From Methanoregulaceae archaeon (GTDB lineage Bacteria > Armatimonadota > Fimbriimonadia > Fimbriimonadales > Fimbriimonadaceae), in assembly GCA_020850325.1 (NCBI GenBank), contig JADZEW010000008.1, positions 248,001 through 312,000 of the forward strand: DNA of 64,000 nucleotides, in the 5' to 3' direction. Below are positions 42,934 to 51,611 of the stretch, piece after piece; within the stretch, counting starts at the first letter, position 1; each line of letters opens with the position of its first letter. Both the position numbers and the translations under genes were made by a program. The notes under the pieces were generated by a model that saw only the letters and a list, made by a program, of their open reading frames with translations, did no database searches and had not been told where the DNA came from.

Positions 42934-44874
42934 CTAGGGCGGCGGCACACGGCGTTGTTTGATAATCGCGGCCTGGCGCTCGATCTCATCCCGAAGGGCC
43001 TTGGGCAGGGAGTCATACGGCCCCCACCCCACTTTAGGGTCGACCCGCGCTTCTCGGATGATTGCTTCATAACCCCGGCTTGCGGTGATCGTGACGTCGA
43101 ACCGAAGGAGCCGGACCTTGCAGGGTTGGAACTCCATTCCCCTCGTTTGATCATAGGATGCCATCTCGGCAAGCTCGCCCAACGAGTAGGGAATCCTGAA
43201 GTTCGCCTGCTTGAATCTCGCACCGTCGCCCACGCTCGATTCGGTACGCAGCACGAAGGAATCGGGAATGCCGTCGGGAAAGGCCTCGGTGGGCTCGGCG
43301 GGTAGGGGATCCTTTGCATCGACTCGGCTTGTAAGGCCGAAAAACGAGTCTTCTGACTGACCATAGATGAAACGCTCGACGAGAGTTCGCTGGGTCGGAT
43401 TAAGGTCTCTGAGGCGGATAGCGCCTCCGGCGAGTAGTTCGTCGCGCTGCGATGGGAATCCATGCGCAAGGATCGAAAGGAGCCCGCCGGCATTCATGTT
43501 TCGAAACTCCGGTAAGGCTAGCCAGACTAACCAGTTACCAGTGGAAGACGAGTTTGGATTGAGGCTTGCCGAGAAATCGACAGCCGCGGCGATCGATAGT
43601 GTTCCTTGTGCCAAACGAACATCGATCGCTTTCTGCAACGCCCGACGATCCACACGCTTCAACCGCGCCTCGTAGGGTGCAAGCGGGCGAAGGATAATCG
43701 TGCCTTGGGCGTCCGTCAGTGAATGACTCGACGTCATGAACTGCCGGTAGGTTGAGAGCCGGTACGGCGTAGTAGTCTGGGTAACTACGTTGTCATCGGA
43801 AAGGGAGGCGATGATCGGCGCCTGTAGCTGCTGCGACCACGCGCCGACTGCTTCGCGGTGAACGTTCTCAAGCGGATCTCGCCTGAGGACATCGATGATG
43901 GCCATGGACTCATCAGAGAGGAGGGCTCGCTCTCTCTTCACTCTCTCCAAGAAGGTGCGAGAGGCTTCATCGAGCTGAATCTCATCTGCCGGGCCCTCAA
44001 CTGGCTTAGGTTGCTCGAATCCTCGATTGAGATAGGCTCGTGCAGAAGCTAGTGGCTTGCCCTGTGTCGAGCAGAACTCGACGCGAAGGAAAGTCTGATT
44101 CGGACTCTTGGTATCTACCGCGATCCGGATCTTCTCGTAGCCTGAGTTGATGGGGCTTACCGTATCGAACCCGCTGACGAACTGACCGTTGTGTCCGCCC
44201 TGAGGGGCACCCTTCTCTTTGATTGCCTTCGCATAGCGATTCTGCTCCTCGGTGAACTTGGCGATGAGCGCGTCGAAGTTCTTGATTGGGATCGGGCGCT
44301 GCATCTTGGTCGGTCGCGTGGAGAACACGGTGACCGTGCGCTGGGGAAGGCGGGCAAGTTGGGGAACGCCGAACGCCTCGACGAGCCGCCGGGTGAAGCG
44401 ACCTAACGGTGACCGGGCGTTCATCGTATCCAGCTGCGCATAGTCGGAGGGCTCGTGCTCATTCTTCGACTTGAACTCGAACCAATACTCGGCCAGCGCT
44501 TTGGCCCGAGTCTCATCGAAAGGCGTATCGATCGGCGTCGATTCGAGGCTCTTGCGAATCCACGCTTCGCGGTACCTCGCGTCGGATTCTTCGTCCTCAA
44601 GTTCCTGCTTCTTGCTTCGGCTGAGGACCCAGCCTTCCGGGCGCTCTTCCCAGGTTGCATTGACTGCGGCGGCGATGCCGTCCATGATCACCTTCGCGGG
44701 ACGCTTGGGGCTCGCAATGCCCACAACGTCCGACTTCACGCTGACGCCAGCGATGAGCTTCATGTTGAATCGAGTGCCGATTTCGGGGATGAGCCGTTCA
44801 AGCGGCGCCACCATGGCGGGGATTTCCGCCTCTTGCACTTGGAGGAGACTTACGGCGGCGAGAAGGGCCAGCAT
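42934..44874 (-). CDS. STN-like secreted protein, paralogue 2 of 3
   Basis: A 646-residue paralogue with the same plan: a leader MLALLAAVSLLQVQ, an STN-like N-terminal domain (PLERLIPEIGTRF...IMDGIAAAVNATWEERPEGW) and the family core MNARSPLGRFTRRLVEAFG plus VFSTRPTKMQRPIPIKN. The start was set at the ATG at 44874, six bases after a perfect TATAAT (44881-44886). The open frame continues upstream to 45117, but that stretch overlaps the next gene and reads as unlikely protein. The downstream EamA gene follows after 12 bases, so both may be co-transcribed. Confidence 0.78.
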   Translation of the reverse strand: MLALLAAVSLLQVQEAEIPAMVAPLERLIPEIGTRFNMKLIAGVSVKSDVVGIASPKRPAKVIMDGIAAAVNATWEERPEGWVLSRSKKQELEDEESDARYREAWIRKSLESTPIDTPFDETRAKALAEYWFEFKSKNEHEPSDYAQLDTMNARSPLGRFTRRLVEAFGVPQLARLPQRTVTVFSTRPTKMQRPIPIKNFDALIAKFTEEQNRYAKAIKEKGAPQGGHNGQFVSGFDTVSPINSGYEKIRIAVDTKSPNQTFLRVEFCSTQGKPLASARAYLNRGFEQPKPVEGPADEIQLDEASRTFLERVKRERALLSDESMAIIDVLRRDPLENVHREAVGAWSQQLQAPIIASLSDDNVVTQTTTPYRLSTYRQFMTSSHSLTDAQGTIILRPLAPYEARLKRVDRRALQKAIDVRLAQGTLSIAAAVDFSASLNPNSSSTGNWLVWLALPEFRNMNAGGLLSILAHGFPSQRDELLAGGAIRLRDLNPTQRTLVERFIYGQSEDSFFGLTSRVDAKDPLPAEPTEAFPDGIPDSFVLRTESSVGDGARFKQANFRIPYSLGELAEMASYDQTRGMEFQPCKVRLLRFDVTITASRGYEAIIREARVDPKVGWGPYDSLPKALRDEIERQAAIIKQRRVPPP

Positions 44875-44880
44875 ATCGCC

Positions 44881-44886
44881 ATTATA
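44881..44886 (-). promoter_or_regulatory. TATAAT -10 element of STN-like paralogue 2, leaderless
   Basis: A consensus TATAAT on the minus strand ends six bases before the ATG at 44874. No ribosome binding site is present between them. Confidence 0.65.
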
Positions 44887-44968
44887 GGCGGCAAAACGGC
44901 AGTTTGCGGCAGGAATATACTGCGGCCGGTAGAGCCAACCGGCGGCTACGATGACTACCGAGCCGGCG

Positions 44969-46933
44969 TTACCGCAATTCCCCACCGCGTCCGCGCTGCC
45001 TCTTGATCTCCTCGTCGATCTCGTTGACGCGGGCGCGCGCCGCGCTCGGTTGGGTGTTATAGGGTCCCCACGGTGCGCGAGGGTCAAAGACATGCTCGAC
45101 AAAGGAGCGGTGGCCAATGAAAGTGCCAGGAGCCGTCAGCCTTAGGTTGAGACTCTCCTGAGTCGCCGCCCGGAGTTCCTTACCCTGCACAGCGGCACCC
45201 GAGGCAACGAACTGCGCGATTTCCCGGTCCCTCATGAATAGCGGTTCGTAGCCCGTTTGCCGCGCGACGAACCCCGTGTCGGACTTCAAGGGGGCGGCAA
45301 CCTGGAAGTTCGCCGGTAGCCCGTTCGGTAAGGCCTCCGTAATCTCGGTCGGTCCACGGTTCATTCTCATGTCGGTCGTCATGAGGGGCATGATGAAGCT
45401 GCTGAGAACCCCATACTTGAACACGAGGTCATGCGCGAGCGCTACCTGCTCTCGAGTGAGGTCGCCCAACGAGAGGCTCTGCCCCTCTAACAAAGCTTGA
45501 CGCTGACTCTGGGGACCCAGCGCGATCAACTTCAGCACCATCAGACTGTCAAGCGAAGGATGCATCGGCGGGAGCGCGAGTCGGATGAACCAGTCGCCGC
45601 TGTTGCCGAATCCGCTTCGGGTGGCGCGGGCCAGGTTCATTTGTGCGGCGAGCGTGCTCCGTCCGGCTTTAAGGCACTCGCGGATGTAAGCGGTGAGCGC
45701 GGCCCGGTTGGCGCGGGTCAGTCGAGCGGATGCGGGTTCGAGCGGGCGCAGAACGATGCGATTCCGCTCCTCGCTGATCGACGTGGAACGGGATAGGGTG
45801 GCTCGATAACTCGAGATCGTGATGTTGGAGTTCCCTGAGGACCAGCCAATCGCCGAGTCCGGTAAGAGCGCAAAGATCGGCTTCTTGGCCGCGCGGCTCC
45901 AAGCTCGGAGGGCATCTGCGTGGACGAACTCGAGCGGCTCGTTGGCCACCAGATCCTGGAACGGCCTCCGCTCCTGATCTGCAATCACCTCAGTCGTACG
46001 ACTCACCTTGAGTCGGAGGAGCGACGACTCGGAGAGGGGAATGCGGGGTGACTTGGGATCGATCACGGGAGGAGTCTCGAAGGCGTCGCGGGTGAGAGAA
46101 CCGCGCGTCGAGAGCGTGGTGGTTCCTCTTGAGTCGTGGAAAGACAAGAGAATGAACCACTGGTAGGGGTTGCGGTTGTCGATCACCAGGTTGATTTTCG
46201 ACGGGTTGTTGGGAATGGGTTGCACGAAATCGAAGCCGCTGACGAACTGCCCTTGCATCCCGGGCTCCCCTTTGGCTTCAACCGCCTTGGCATATCGATT
46301 CTGCTCGGCCCGGAACGTCGAAAGAAGCGTGTCTAGGTTCTTCAGCGGCATGGGACGCTGGACTCGAGTTGGACGCGTGGAGAAGACGAGCCTCTGCCCC
46401 TGGGGCAGGCTGGCCAGCTCCCTTGCGCCCATGGCTTCGATGAGTCGACGCGTGAATCGGCCCAAGGGCGATCGGGCGTTCATCACGTCCAGTTGAGCGA
46501 AGGACGGCTGTGATCTTGCCGCGCTGAATTTGTACTCGAACCGATAGTCGGCAAGCGCGGCCGCACTCGCGTCGGTAAAGGCGGATTCGGTCGGGGTCTT
46601 CGAAATCACCCTCCGTATCCAGGCCGCGCGCATGTCCGCATCCTCGGCTTCGTCGGCTTCCTGCTGCTTGCGCGTGCGGACGAGCACGCGCCGATTGTCG
46701 CGCAAGTCCCATGACGCATTGGCCGCTTCGGCGATTCCGGCGAGGACGGCGCCAGTGCTCGTCGCCGGCGGAATCACAATCCCCATGACGTCATCGCGGA
46801 CATTGGGGTCGGCAGCGAGTTCGATGCCGAGCCGTTTGCCGAGATTCGGAAGCAGCCGCCCCAGCGGAGCTACCGTCGCAGGTACCTCGACCTGGACGGG
46901 GGATAAGACCAACGTTGCTGCGAGCCAGTTCAT
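44969..46933 (-). CDS. STN-like secreted protein, paralogue 3 of 3
   Basis: A 654-residue member of the same family. It begins MNWLAATLVLSPVQVEVPATVAP, then PLGRLLPNLGKRLGIELAAD and the STN-like strand ending near DNRRVLVRTRKQQ, followed by the core [19 protein letters not shown] and VFSTRPTRVQRPMPLKN. The family-wide arginine-rich core suggests a shared structural or binding role, but no catalytic site is visible. The ATG at 46933 lies six bases after TACAAT. ppa is directly upstream on the same strand, with 19 bases between. Confidence 0.78.
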   Translation of the reverse strand: MNWLAATLVLSPVQVEVPATVAPLGRLLPNLGKRLGIELAADPNVRDDVMGIVIPPATSTGAVLAGIAEAANASWDLRDNRRVLVRTRKQQEADEAEDADMRAAWIRRVISKTPTESAFTDASAAALADYRFEYKFSAARSQPSFAQLDVMNARSPLGRFTRRLIEAMGARELASLPQGQRLVFSTRPTRVQRPMPLKNLDTLLSTFRAEQNRYAKAVEAKGEPGMQGQFVSGFDFVQPIPNNPSKINLVIDNRNPYQWFILLSFHDSRGTTTLSTRGSLTRDAFETPPVIDPKSPRIPLSESSLLRLKVSRTTEVIADQERRPFQDLVANEPLEFVHADALRAWSRAAKKPIFALLPDSAIGWSSGNSNITISSYRATLSRSTSISEERNRIVLRPLEPASARLTRANRAALTAYIRECLKAGRSTLAAQMNLARATRSGFGNSGDWFIRLALPPMHPSLDSLMVLKLIALGPQSQRQALLEGQSLSLGDLTREQVALAHDLVFKYGVLSSFIMPLMTTDMRMNRGPTEITEALPNGLPANFQVAAPLKSDTGFVARQTGYEPLFMRDREIAQFVASGAAVQGKELRAATQESLNLRLTAPGTFIGHRSFVEHVFDPRAPWGPYNTQPSAARARVNEIDEEIKRQRGRGGELR

Positions 46934-46939
46934 GGCCCC

Positions 46940-46945
46940 ATTGTA
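46940..46945 (-). promoter_or_regulatory. TACAAT -10 element of STN-like paralogue 3, leaderless
   Basis: TACAAT on the minus strand ends six bases before the ATG at 46933, and lies just beyond the stop of ppa at 46953. Spacing matches that of paralogues 1 and 2 exactly. Confidence 0.6.
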
Positions 46946-46952
46946 AGCGATC

Positions 46953-47462
46953 TCAGAGGTCGGTGCGGTACTTATCGACGAGTTGGACGGCGTCGATCAC
47001 GTCCTTCCAGCCCACGACCTCGACTTCCTTGTCCTCCAGTGCCTTGTACACCTCGAAGAAGTGGTAGATCTCCTTGAGAGTGTGGGGGTTGAGGTCGTTG
47101 AGCGAGGTGCGGTTATTGAACCTGGGGTCCTTGGTCGCCACGCAGAGCACCTTCTCGTCCGGGCCCTTGTCGTCGCGCATCTCGAGGAGTCCGATCGGCT
47201 TGGCCTCGACGATGCATCCTGGGAACGTGGGGTGCATCAGCATCACGAGAACGTCGATCGGGTCACCGTCGAGGTAGAGCGTTTGGGGAATGAATCCGTA
47301 GTCGAACGGATAGAACAGCGGGGAATAGAGCACTCGGTCGAGCCTGAGTAGTCCCGTCTGCGGGTCCATCTCGTACTTGTTCGTGCTGCCCTTGGGAATC
47401 TCGATAACGGTGTTGAAGGATTGCGGAGCGTTGGGTCCGATAGGTACATCGAGCAGCGACAT
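46953..47462 (-). CDS. ppa: Inorganic pyrophosphatase, family I
   Basis: Soluble pyrophosphatase that hydrolyses the pyrophosphate released by biosynthetic reactions. The 169-residue protein has the family signature DGDPIDV, with upstream YPFDYGFIPQTLYLD and IVEAKPIGLLEMRDDKGPDEKVLCV, and a C-terminal HFFEVYKALE helix. The ATG at 47462 was chosen; a GTG one codon upstream is equally possible. It is divergent from grpE with about 80 bases between, so their promoters share this space. Confidence 0.95.
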   Translation of the reverse strand: MSLLDVPIGPNAPQSFNTVIEIPKGSTNKYEMDPQTGLLRLDRVLYSPLFYPFDYGFIPQTLYLDGDPIDVLVMLMHPTFPGCIVEAKPIGLLEMRDDKGPDEKVLCVATKDPRFNNRTSLNDLNPHTLKEIYHFFEVYKALEDKEVEVVGWKDVIDAVQLVDKYRTDL

Positions 47463-47491
47463 CACCGCGGAGATTACCCGCGCGGGGGCGG

Positions 47492-47528
47492 TACAATTCG
47501 GTTCGTGTTAAGGTCGATTTGACCTTGA
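47492..47528 (+). promoter_or_regulatory. grpE -10 element and inverted repeat
   Basis: TACAAT at 47492-47497 is a plausible -10 box. Just downstream TTAAGGTC (47508-47515) and GACCTTGA (47521-47528) form an inverted repeat with a five-base centre and one mismatched pair in eight. It would span the first bases of the transcript, a good place for a repressor site. It is not a CIRCE sequence. An AAGGAG ribosome binding site follows before the ATG at 47545. Confidence 0.5.
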
Positions 47529-47544
47529 CGGAAGGAGTCAGCCG

Positions 47545-48075
47545 ATGGACGATACCGATACCCAAACGACCGACCCCACCCCCACCGACGATCTCATCGA
47601 CGAGGAACTGGAGTTTGATGCCCGCGACGAGCTGATCCAGGCGCTCGCCAAAGAGCGCGACCAACTGAAGGACCAGCTCTTGCGCTCCCTTGCCGACCTG
47701 AAGAATGTGCGGCGCCGCCACGAAGAAGACCGCCGGGCGATGTCGCTGTACGCAACCGAGGACTTGGTTCGCGACTTGCTGCCGGTAATGGACAACTTCG
47801 AGCGGACCTTGGCGGCCCTGGAGTCTGGCGCGAGCCCCGAAGCGATTGCCGAGGGCGTGCAGATGGTGGAGCGCCAGTTGCGGTCTGCGTTGGGCCAACG
47901 TCACTTGGTGCGCATTGCCTCCGTGGGCGAAATGTTTGATCCCGCGCTCCACGAAGCGCTTGCCCACGATGAGGGCTCGGAGCAGCCCGCCGGAACCATT
48001 ACCGCCGAAATCGAAGCCGGCTATCGCATGGGAGATCGCGTGATCCGCCCCGCCCGGGTTCGGGTGGCCAAGTAA
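47545..48075 (+). CDS. grpE: Nucleotide exchange factor GrpE
   Basis: GrpE releases ADP from the chaperone DnaK. The 176-residue protein has an acidic N-terminus, a long coiled-coil helix (about 25-80) with DQLLRSLADLKNVRRRHEED and the C-terminal beta domain with MVERQLRSALGQRHL, FDPALHEALAH and GYRMGDRVIRPARVRVAK. The start follows AAGGAG. Its stop shares a base with the glmM start (TAATG). dnaK and dnaJ are not in the window. The partial palindrome upstream suggests heat-shock control. Confidence 0.94.
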   Translation: MDDTDTQTTDPTPTDDLIDEELEFDARDELIQALAKERDQLKDQLLRSLADLKNVRRRHEEDRRAMSLYATEDLVRDLLPVMDNFERTLAALESGASPEAIAEGVQMVERQLRSALGQRHLVRIASVGEMFDPALHEALAHDEGSEQPAGTITAEIEAGYRMGDRVIRPARVRVAK

Positions 48076-49445
48076 TGTCTCGCCGCTACTTCGGAACTGA
48101 CGGCATCCGCGGCGTCGCCAACGTCAAGCTCACTCCGGAACTCGCTTTCCGGCTCGGGCAGGGCGCAGGCCGGACGCTGGAGAACAAGCGCGTCGTGATC
48201 GGCCGCGACACGCGGCGAAGCGGACCCATGCTTGGCGCGGCGCTCGCCGCCGGATTCTGCTCGGTGGGTGTAGATGTGGTCGCACTGGGCGTGGTACCCA
48301 CGCCAACGGTGGCCCAGGTCGCCCGTCGGTGCGGCTACGGCTTGGGAGCGGTCATCAGCGCTAGCCATAACCCGGCGCCGGACAACGGCATCAAGCTGAT
48401 CGGCCCCGACGGCGGAAAAGTGCCTGACGCTCAAGAGCTGGAAATCGAGCGGCTCATGGACGATACGTTCGAAGATCGTCCGGAAGGGGCGGCGATCGGT
48501 CTTCTGACCAGCGACCGAGCCGACGTTGCCCATTACTTCGACTTCCTTCTGAATCTGGTTCCCGAGGGACTCTCCGGAATGAAGATCGCGGTAGACGCCT
48601 CGAACGGCGCGGCTTACGAGCTGGCCCCTCTCGTGCTCGAGAAGCTCGGAGCCGAAATCGTCGTCGTCGCCGCCGAGCCGGACGGCAACAACATCAATCT
48701 CGAGTGCGGAGCGACTCACCCGCAGCGAGTTCAGGAGCTGACGAAATCAGGAGGTTGCCACATCGGTGTTGCGTTCGATGGCGACGCGGATCGGGCCGTG
48801 TTCAGCGACGAGCAAGGTCGCTTGATCAATGGCGACCGCACCATCGCGATCTGGAGCGCCTATCGCCAGTCTCGCGGCGAACTCGATCCCGCGACGGTGG
48901 TGGGCACGGTGATGAGCAATGGCGGCTTCGGCGCGTGGCTCGAGAGCCGTGGCATCACTCTGGAGCGCGCGCCGGTGGGCGACAAGTACGTTTCTGAGCG
49001 CATCCGAGCCACGGGCGCACGCATTGGCGGGGAACAGAGCGGCCACATCATCTTCCCGGCGCTAGGCCCGACCGGCGACGGCCTGGCAACCGCCCTCGAG
49101 CTGTTCCGGACGATCGCTCTATCCGGGCGCACTGCTTCCTCGTGGTACGACGAGTTTGAGAACTGGCCCCAGGTGCTCATCAATGTCACCGTGCGAGAGC
49201 GGGACGGTTGGGACGCTCAGCCGAACGTGGCCCGTGCGCTTCAAGAAGCCGCGGAGCGGCTGGGCCAGCGCGGACGCGTCAACGTTCGCCCGAGCGGAAC
49301 GCAGCCGATGATCCGGGTCATGGTCGAGGCCGACGGCTACGACCTTCGGGACGAGGTCGCGGGGCTGGTTTTGAGCGCCATGGAGACCGACCTGGACGCC
49401 AAGGTGTACAGTCGAGTAGATTTGACCCATGCTCTTGGCGATTGA
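48075..49445 (+). CDS. glmM: Phosphoglucosamine mutase
   Basis: GlmM converts glucosamine-6-phosphate to glucosamine-1-phosphate for UDP-GlcNAc and cell-wall synthesis. The 456-residue protein has the N-terminal FGTDGIRGVAN motif, the active-site serine Ser97 in VISASHNP, the metal loop FDGDADR, the sugar-binding GGEQSGH and the phosphate-binding RPSGTQPMIRVMVEA. It overlaps grpE by one base and coaX by 17 bases, forming a compact operon of unrelated housekeeping genes. Confidence 0.95.
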   Translation: MSRRYFGTDGIRGVANVKLTPELAFRLGQGAGRTLENKRVVIGRDTRRSGPMLGAALAAGFCSVGVDVVALGVVPTPTVAQVARRCGYGLGAVISASHNPAPDNGIKLIGPDGGKVPDAQELEIERLMDDTFEDRPEGAAIGLLTSDRADVAHYFDFLLNLVPEGLSGMKIAVDASNGAAYELAPLVLEKLGAEIVVVAAEPDGNNINLECGATHPQRVQELTKSGGCHIGVAFDGDADRAVFSDEQGRLINGDRTIAIWSAYRQSRGELDPATVVGTVMSNGGFGAWLESRGITLERAPVGDKYVSERIRATGARIGGEQSGHIIFPALGPTGDGLATALELFRTIALSGRTASSWYDEFENWPQVLINVTVRERDGWDAQPNVARALQEAAERLGQRGRVNVRPSGTQPMIRVMVEADGYDLRDEVAGLVLSAMETDLDAKVYSRVDLTHALGD

Positions 49446-50190
49446 TGTCGGCAACACCCACACGGTTTACGGTCTTCGGATCGGAGGCGAGTGGCGTCAC
49501 GTGTGGCGTCGGGCGACGGATTCGGAGGCGACCGAGGACGAACTTGCGGCCTGGCTCGACGGCTTGTTTCGCCTGTCGGGACTAACGGAGCGCCCGAGCG
49601 GCGTCGTGTGTGCCTCGGTGGTGCCGGCGATGAACGCGGCACTGGTCGAACTCTCACGCAAGTGGTTCCGGGCCGAAACGCTGTTTCTGGATGCCGCGGC
49701 GTCGGGGCTCGAGATTCGCTATCAGCCGATCACGGCCGTGGGCGCGGACCGCCTTGCCAACGCGCTCGGAGCCCTGGACCGGTATGAACCGCCGATCGTC
49801 GTGGTGGATTTCGGCACAGCGACGACCTTTGACGCGATCTCTCGCGACCGCGCCTACGTGGGAGGCGCGATTTTGCCTGGAGTTCTGGTTTCCGCTGAAG
49901 CTTTGGTGCGCCGCACGGCCAAGTTGCCGCAGATCGACTTGCACGCGCCCGAAAGGGCCATCGGCACCACGACGGTGGACTCGCTCCAGAGCGGGTTGGT
50001 GCTGGGCTATGCGGGGGCGATCGACACGCTAGCAGGGCGCATCTCTGAGGAGTTGGGCGGGGCGACGATCTTGGCCACGGGCGGCCTGAGCGGCATGTTT
50101 ATGGGCGTTTGCCACACGTTGGGCCACCACGAGCCCAATCTAACGCTCGATGGCCTGGCACTTGCCTGGGAACGGCGACACGCGGCATAA
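49429..50190 (+). CDS. coaX: Type III pantothenate kinase
   Basis: CoaX phosphorylates pantothenate, the first step to coenzyme A. The 253-residue protein has the phosphate-binding loops IDVGNTHT at the N-terminus and VDFGTATTFDAI in the middle, the ADRLANALGA motif and the C-terminal ATGGLSGMF loop. Type III kinases are insensitive to CoA feedback. The start lies inside the end of glmM; a TAGATT hexamer ends six bases before it, so it may also have its own leaderless promoter. Confidence 0.94.
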   Translation: MLLAIDVGNTHTVYGLRIGGEWRHVWRRATDSEATEDELAAWLDGLFRLSGLTERPSGVVCASVVPAMNAALVELSRKWFRAETLFLDAAASGLEIRYQPITAVGADRLANALGALDRYEPPIVVVDFGTATTFDAISRDRAYVGGAILPGVLVSAEALVRRTAKLPQIDLHAPERAIGTTTVDSLQSGLVLGYAGAIDTLAGRISEELGGATILATGGLSGMFMGVCHTLGHHEPNLTLDGLALAWERRHAA

Positions 50191-50224
50191 AAAATCCCCG
50201 CAAGACGCTAGGTCCTGCGGGGAT
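50189..50224 (-). terminator. Rho-independent terminator of the caspase-like gene
   Basis: On the minus strand a nine-pair stem, ATCCCCGCA with TGCGGGGAT (50194-50202 and 50216-50224), is followed by a run of T residues (A run 50189-50194 on the plus strand). It lies 21 bases beyond the stop at 50245. On the plus strand it could also slow transcription from coaX, but no T run follows there. Confidence 0.85.
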
Positions 50225-50244
50225 CAGTGGTCAGAAGATTGAAG

Positions 50245-51609
50245 TTAGAACTTCGAGTCGGAGCTCATGTTGATGAGGACCGGCAGCGTGGGCGTCTGGT
50301 TTGAACCGCCGCCGAACTGGCCCGTTCCGCCCCGACGCATGCGGTAGAACACCTGCCAGCCGAACTCCTGAATCGGGATACGGTTCGTTCGCAACTCAGC
50401 GAGCGTGCTGACGAGCGAGTCGGTGAAGAGGCCGACTTCCTTGCCGTTGCGCATGTAGCTAGCGACGCTTGCCCCGGGGAGCGTGGCTTGAACCTGGGCG
50501 ATCCGACCGACCATCGGCACTTCCATGCCGAAATAGCGTCCCGTTTGAACCGGCCGGCTGGCTTGGAAGAACGCATAGACCCGAGCACCCTTGCGCATCA
50601 GGGTCGAGTACACCTCGGCCTTGGCGACCATCGAGTTGGAATCCGTCAGGTTTGTTGCGTCTACCCCAGCGAGAAAGTCCTTGCCGTCGAGGTTGACTCC
50701 CACGCCGGTGAAGTAGATGAAGACGGTCGCTTCCTCGGGAATGCGATCCGAGAGTGCCTTGACACTGCTGCGAATCTGCTCAGCGGTGGCGTTTAGGATC
50801 AGATCGATATTGCTGTCGAGGTATCCGGCGTGGGTCACGAGAGCTTCGCGGACCCGCTGTCCGTCGTCGCTGCCGAAGGCCAAAGCCGTCCCATCGATGC
50901 CGCTCATCGAGTTGCCGATGATCAGCGCGTACTTTTCGGGGAGCGGTGCGACCACTCCGGCCGGGGGAGCAACAGTCGTCGAACCGGCGGTAGTCGGCGA
51001 TGTGACGGTCGTCGTCGTGCCGCCTGCCGTGGTCGTCGTCGTCGTATTGGACGACGTGGTGGAAGGAGACGTGCCCGGGTAGCTCTGAGCGACCGCGGCG
51101 ACGTCTTCCGGCAACATGCCGTCACCGTCGATGCGCCACGTCAGCTTTGAGGACACCGATTGGTACTTCTCCTGGAGTTGGAGTCGCTTCTCGGTATTGC
51201 CCGACATGATGAAAATCTGGTTGAGGAAGTAGAACGTGGCCGCGCTCAGCTGGTTCTTAGCCAACAGGCCCTCGAACTCTGCGGTTACTTCGCCGAGCAG
51301 GGCGTTCTTGTCGTCCCCCGCAATCGAAAGCGCGTGCTTGAAGCCGGCGTACGCGCTGAGGAAGTTGGGAGAGTACGGCGAGCCGTTCCTCCACTTGCGG
51401 CGCTCGGTAATCGAGCCGGGCAAGGTTGTCTCCCCAGAAACGTCGTCGGTTCGGTAGGCCGCGGCCTGCTTGAACGCGACTCTGGCCTCGGTCCATTTCC
51501 CACCCTTTGCCGCAGTCAGTCCTGCCTCATAGGCCGACATCCATCCCTGGCTGGAGGCCATAGAAACCGCCAACGCCATCAATCCTACGATGACCGTGAT
51601 TTTTCGCAT
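50245..51609 (-). CDS. Secreted caspase-like (peptidase C14) protein, probably inactive
   Basis: A 454-residue protein with a signal peptide (MRKITVIVGLMALAVSMASS), a helical region with TPR-like character (about 20-165), a linker of nearly pure Ser/Thr/Pro/Val (about 180-220) and a caspase-like domain beginning KYALIIGNS. The fold is suggested by VFIYFTGVG, corresponding to the family YFSGHG, and DFLAGVDA. The catalytic His is replaced by Val303 and the position of the catalytic Cys appears to be Ser351 in FFQASRP. It is therefore probably a pseudo-protease. It is the last gene of a three-gene minus-strand locus and has a clear terminator. Confidence 0.75.
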   Translation of the reverse strand: MRKITVIVGLMALAVSMASSQGWMSAYEAGLTAAKGGKWTEARVAFKQAAAYRTDDVSGETTLPGSITERRKWRNGSPYSPNFLSAYAGFKHALSIAGDDKNALLGEVTAEFEGLLAKNQLSAATFYFLNQIFIMSGNTEKRLQLQEKYQSVSSKLTWRIDGDGMLPEDVAAVAQSYPGTSPSTTSSNTTTTTTAGGTTTTVTSPTTAGSTTVAPPAGVVAPLPEKYALIIGNSMSGIDGTALAFGSDDGQRVREALVTHAGYLDSNIDLILNATAEQIRSSVKALSDRIPEEATVFIYFTGVGVNLDGKDFLAGVDATNLTDSNSMVAKAEVYSTLMRKGARVYAFFQASRPVQTGRYFGMEVPMVGRIAQVQATLPGASVASYMRNGKEVGLFTDSLVSTLAELRTNRIPIQEFGWQVFYRMRRGGTGQFGGGSNQTPTLPVLINMSSDSKF

Positions 51610-51611
51610 CC

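Noticed and set aside
45500-46500. Several plus-strand frames opposite the STN-like paralogue 3
   Set aside because: They are shadows; the minus-strand frame is conserved among three paralogues.
47508-47528. CIRCE element (HrcA site) at grpE
   Set aside because: The inverted repeat has neither the TTAGCACTC arms nor the nine-base spacer of CIRCE.
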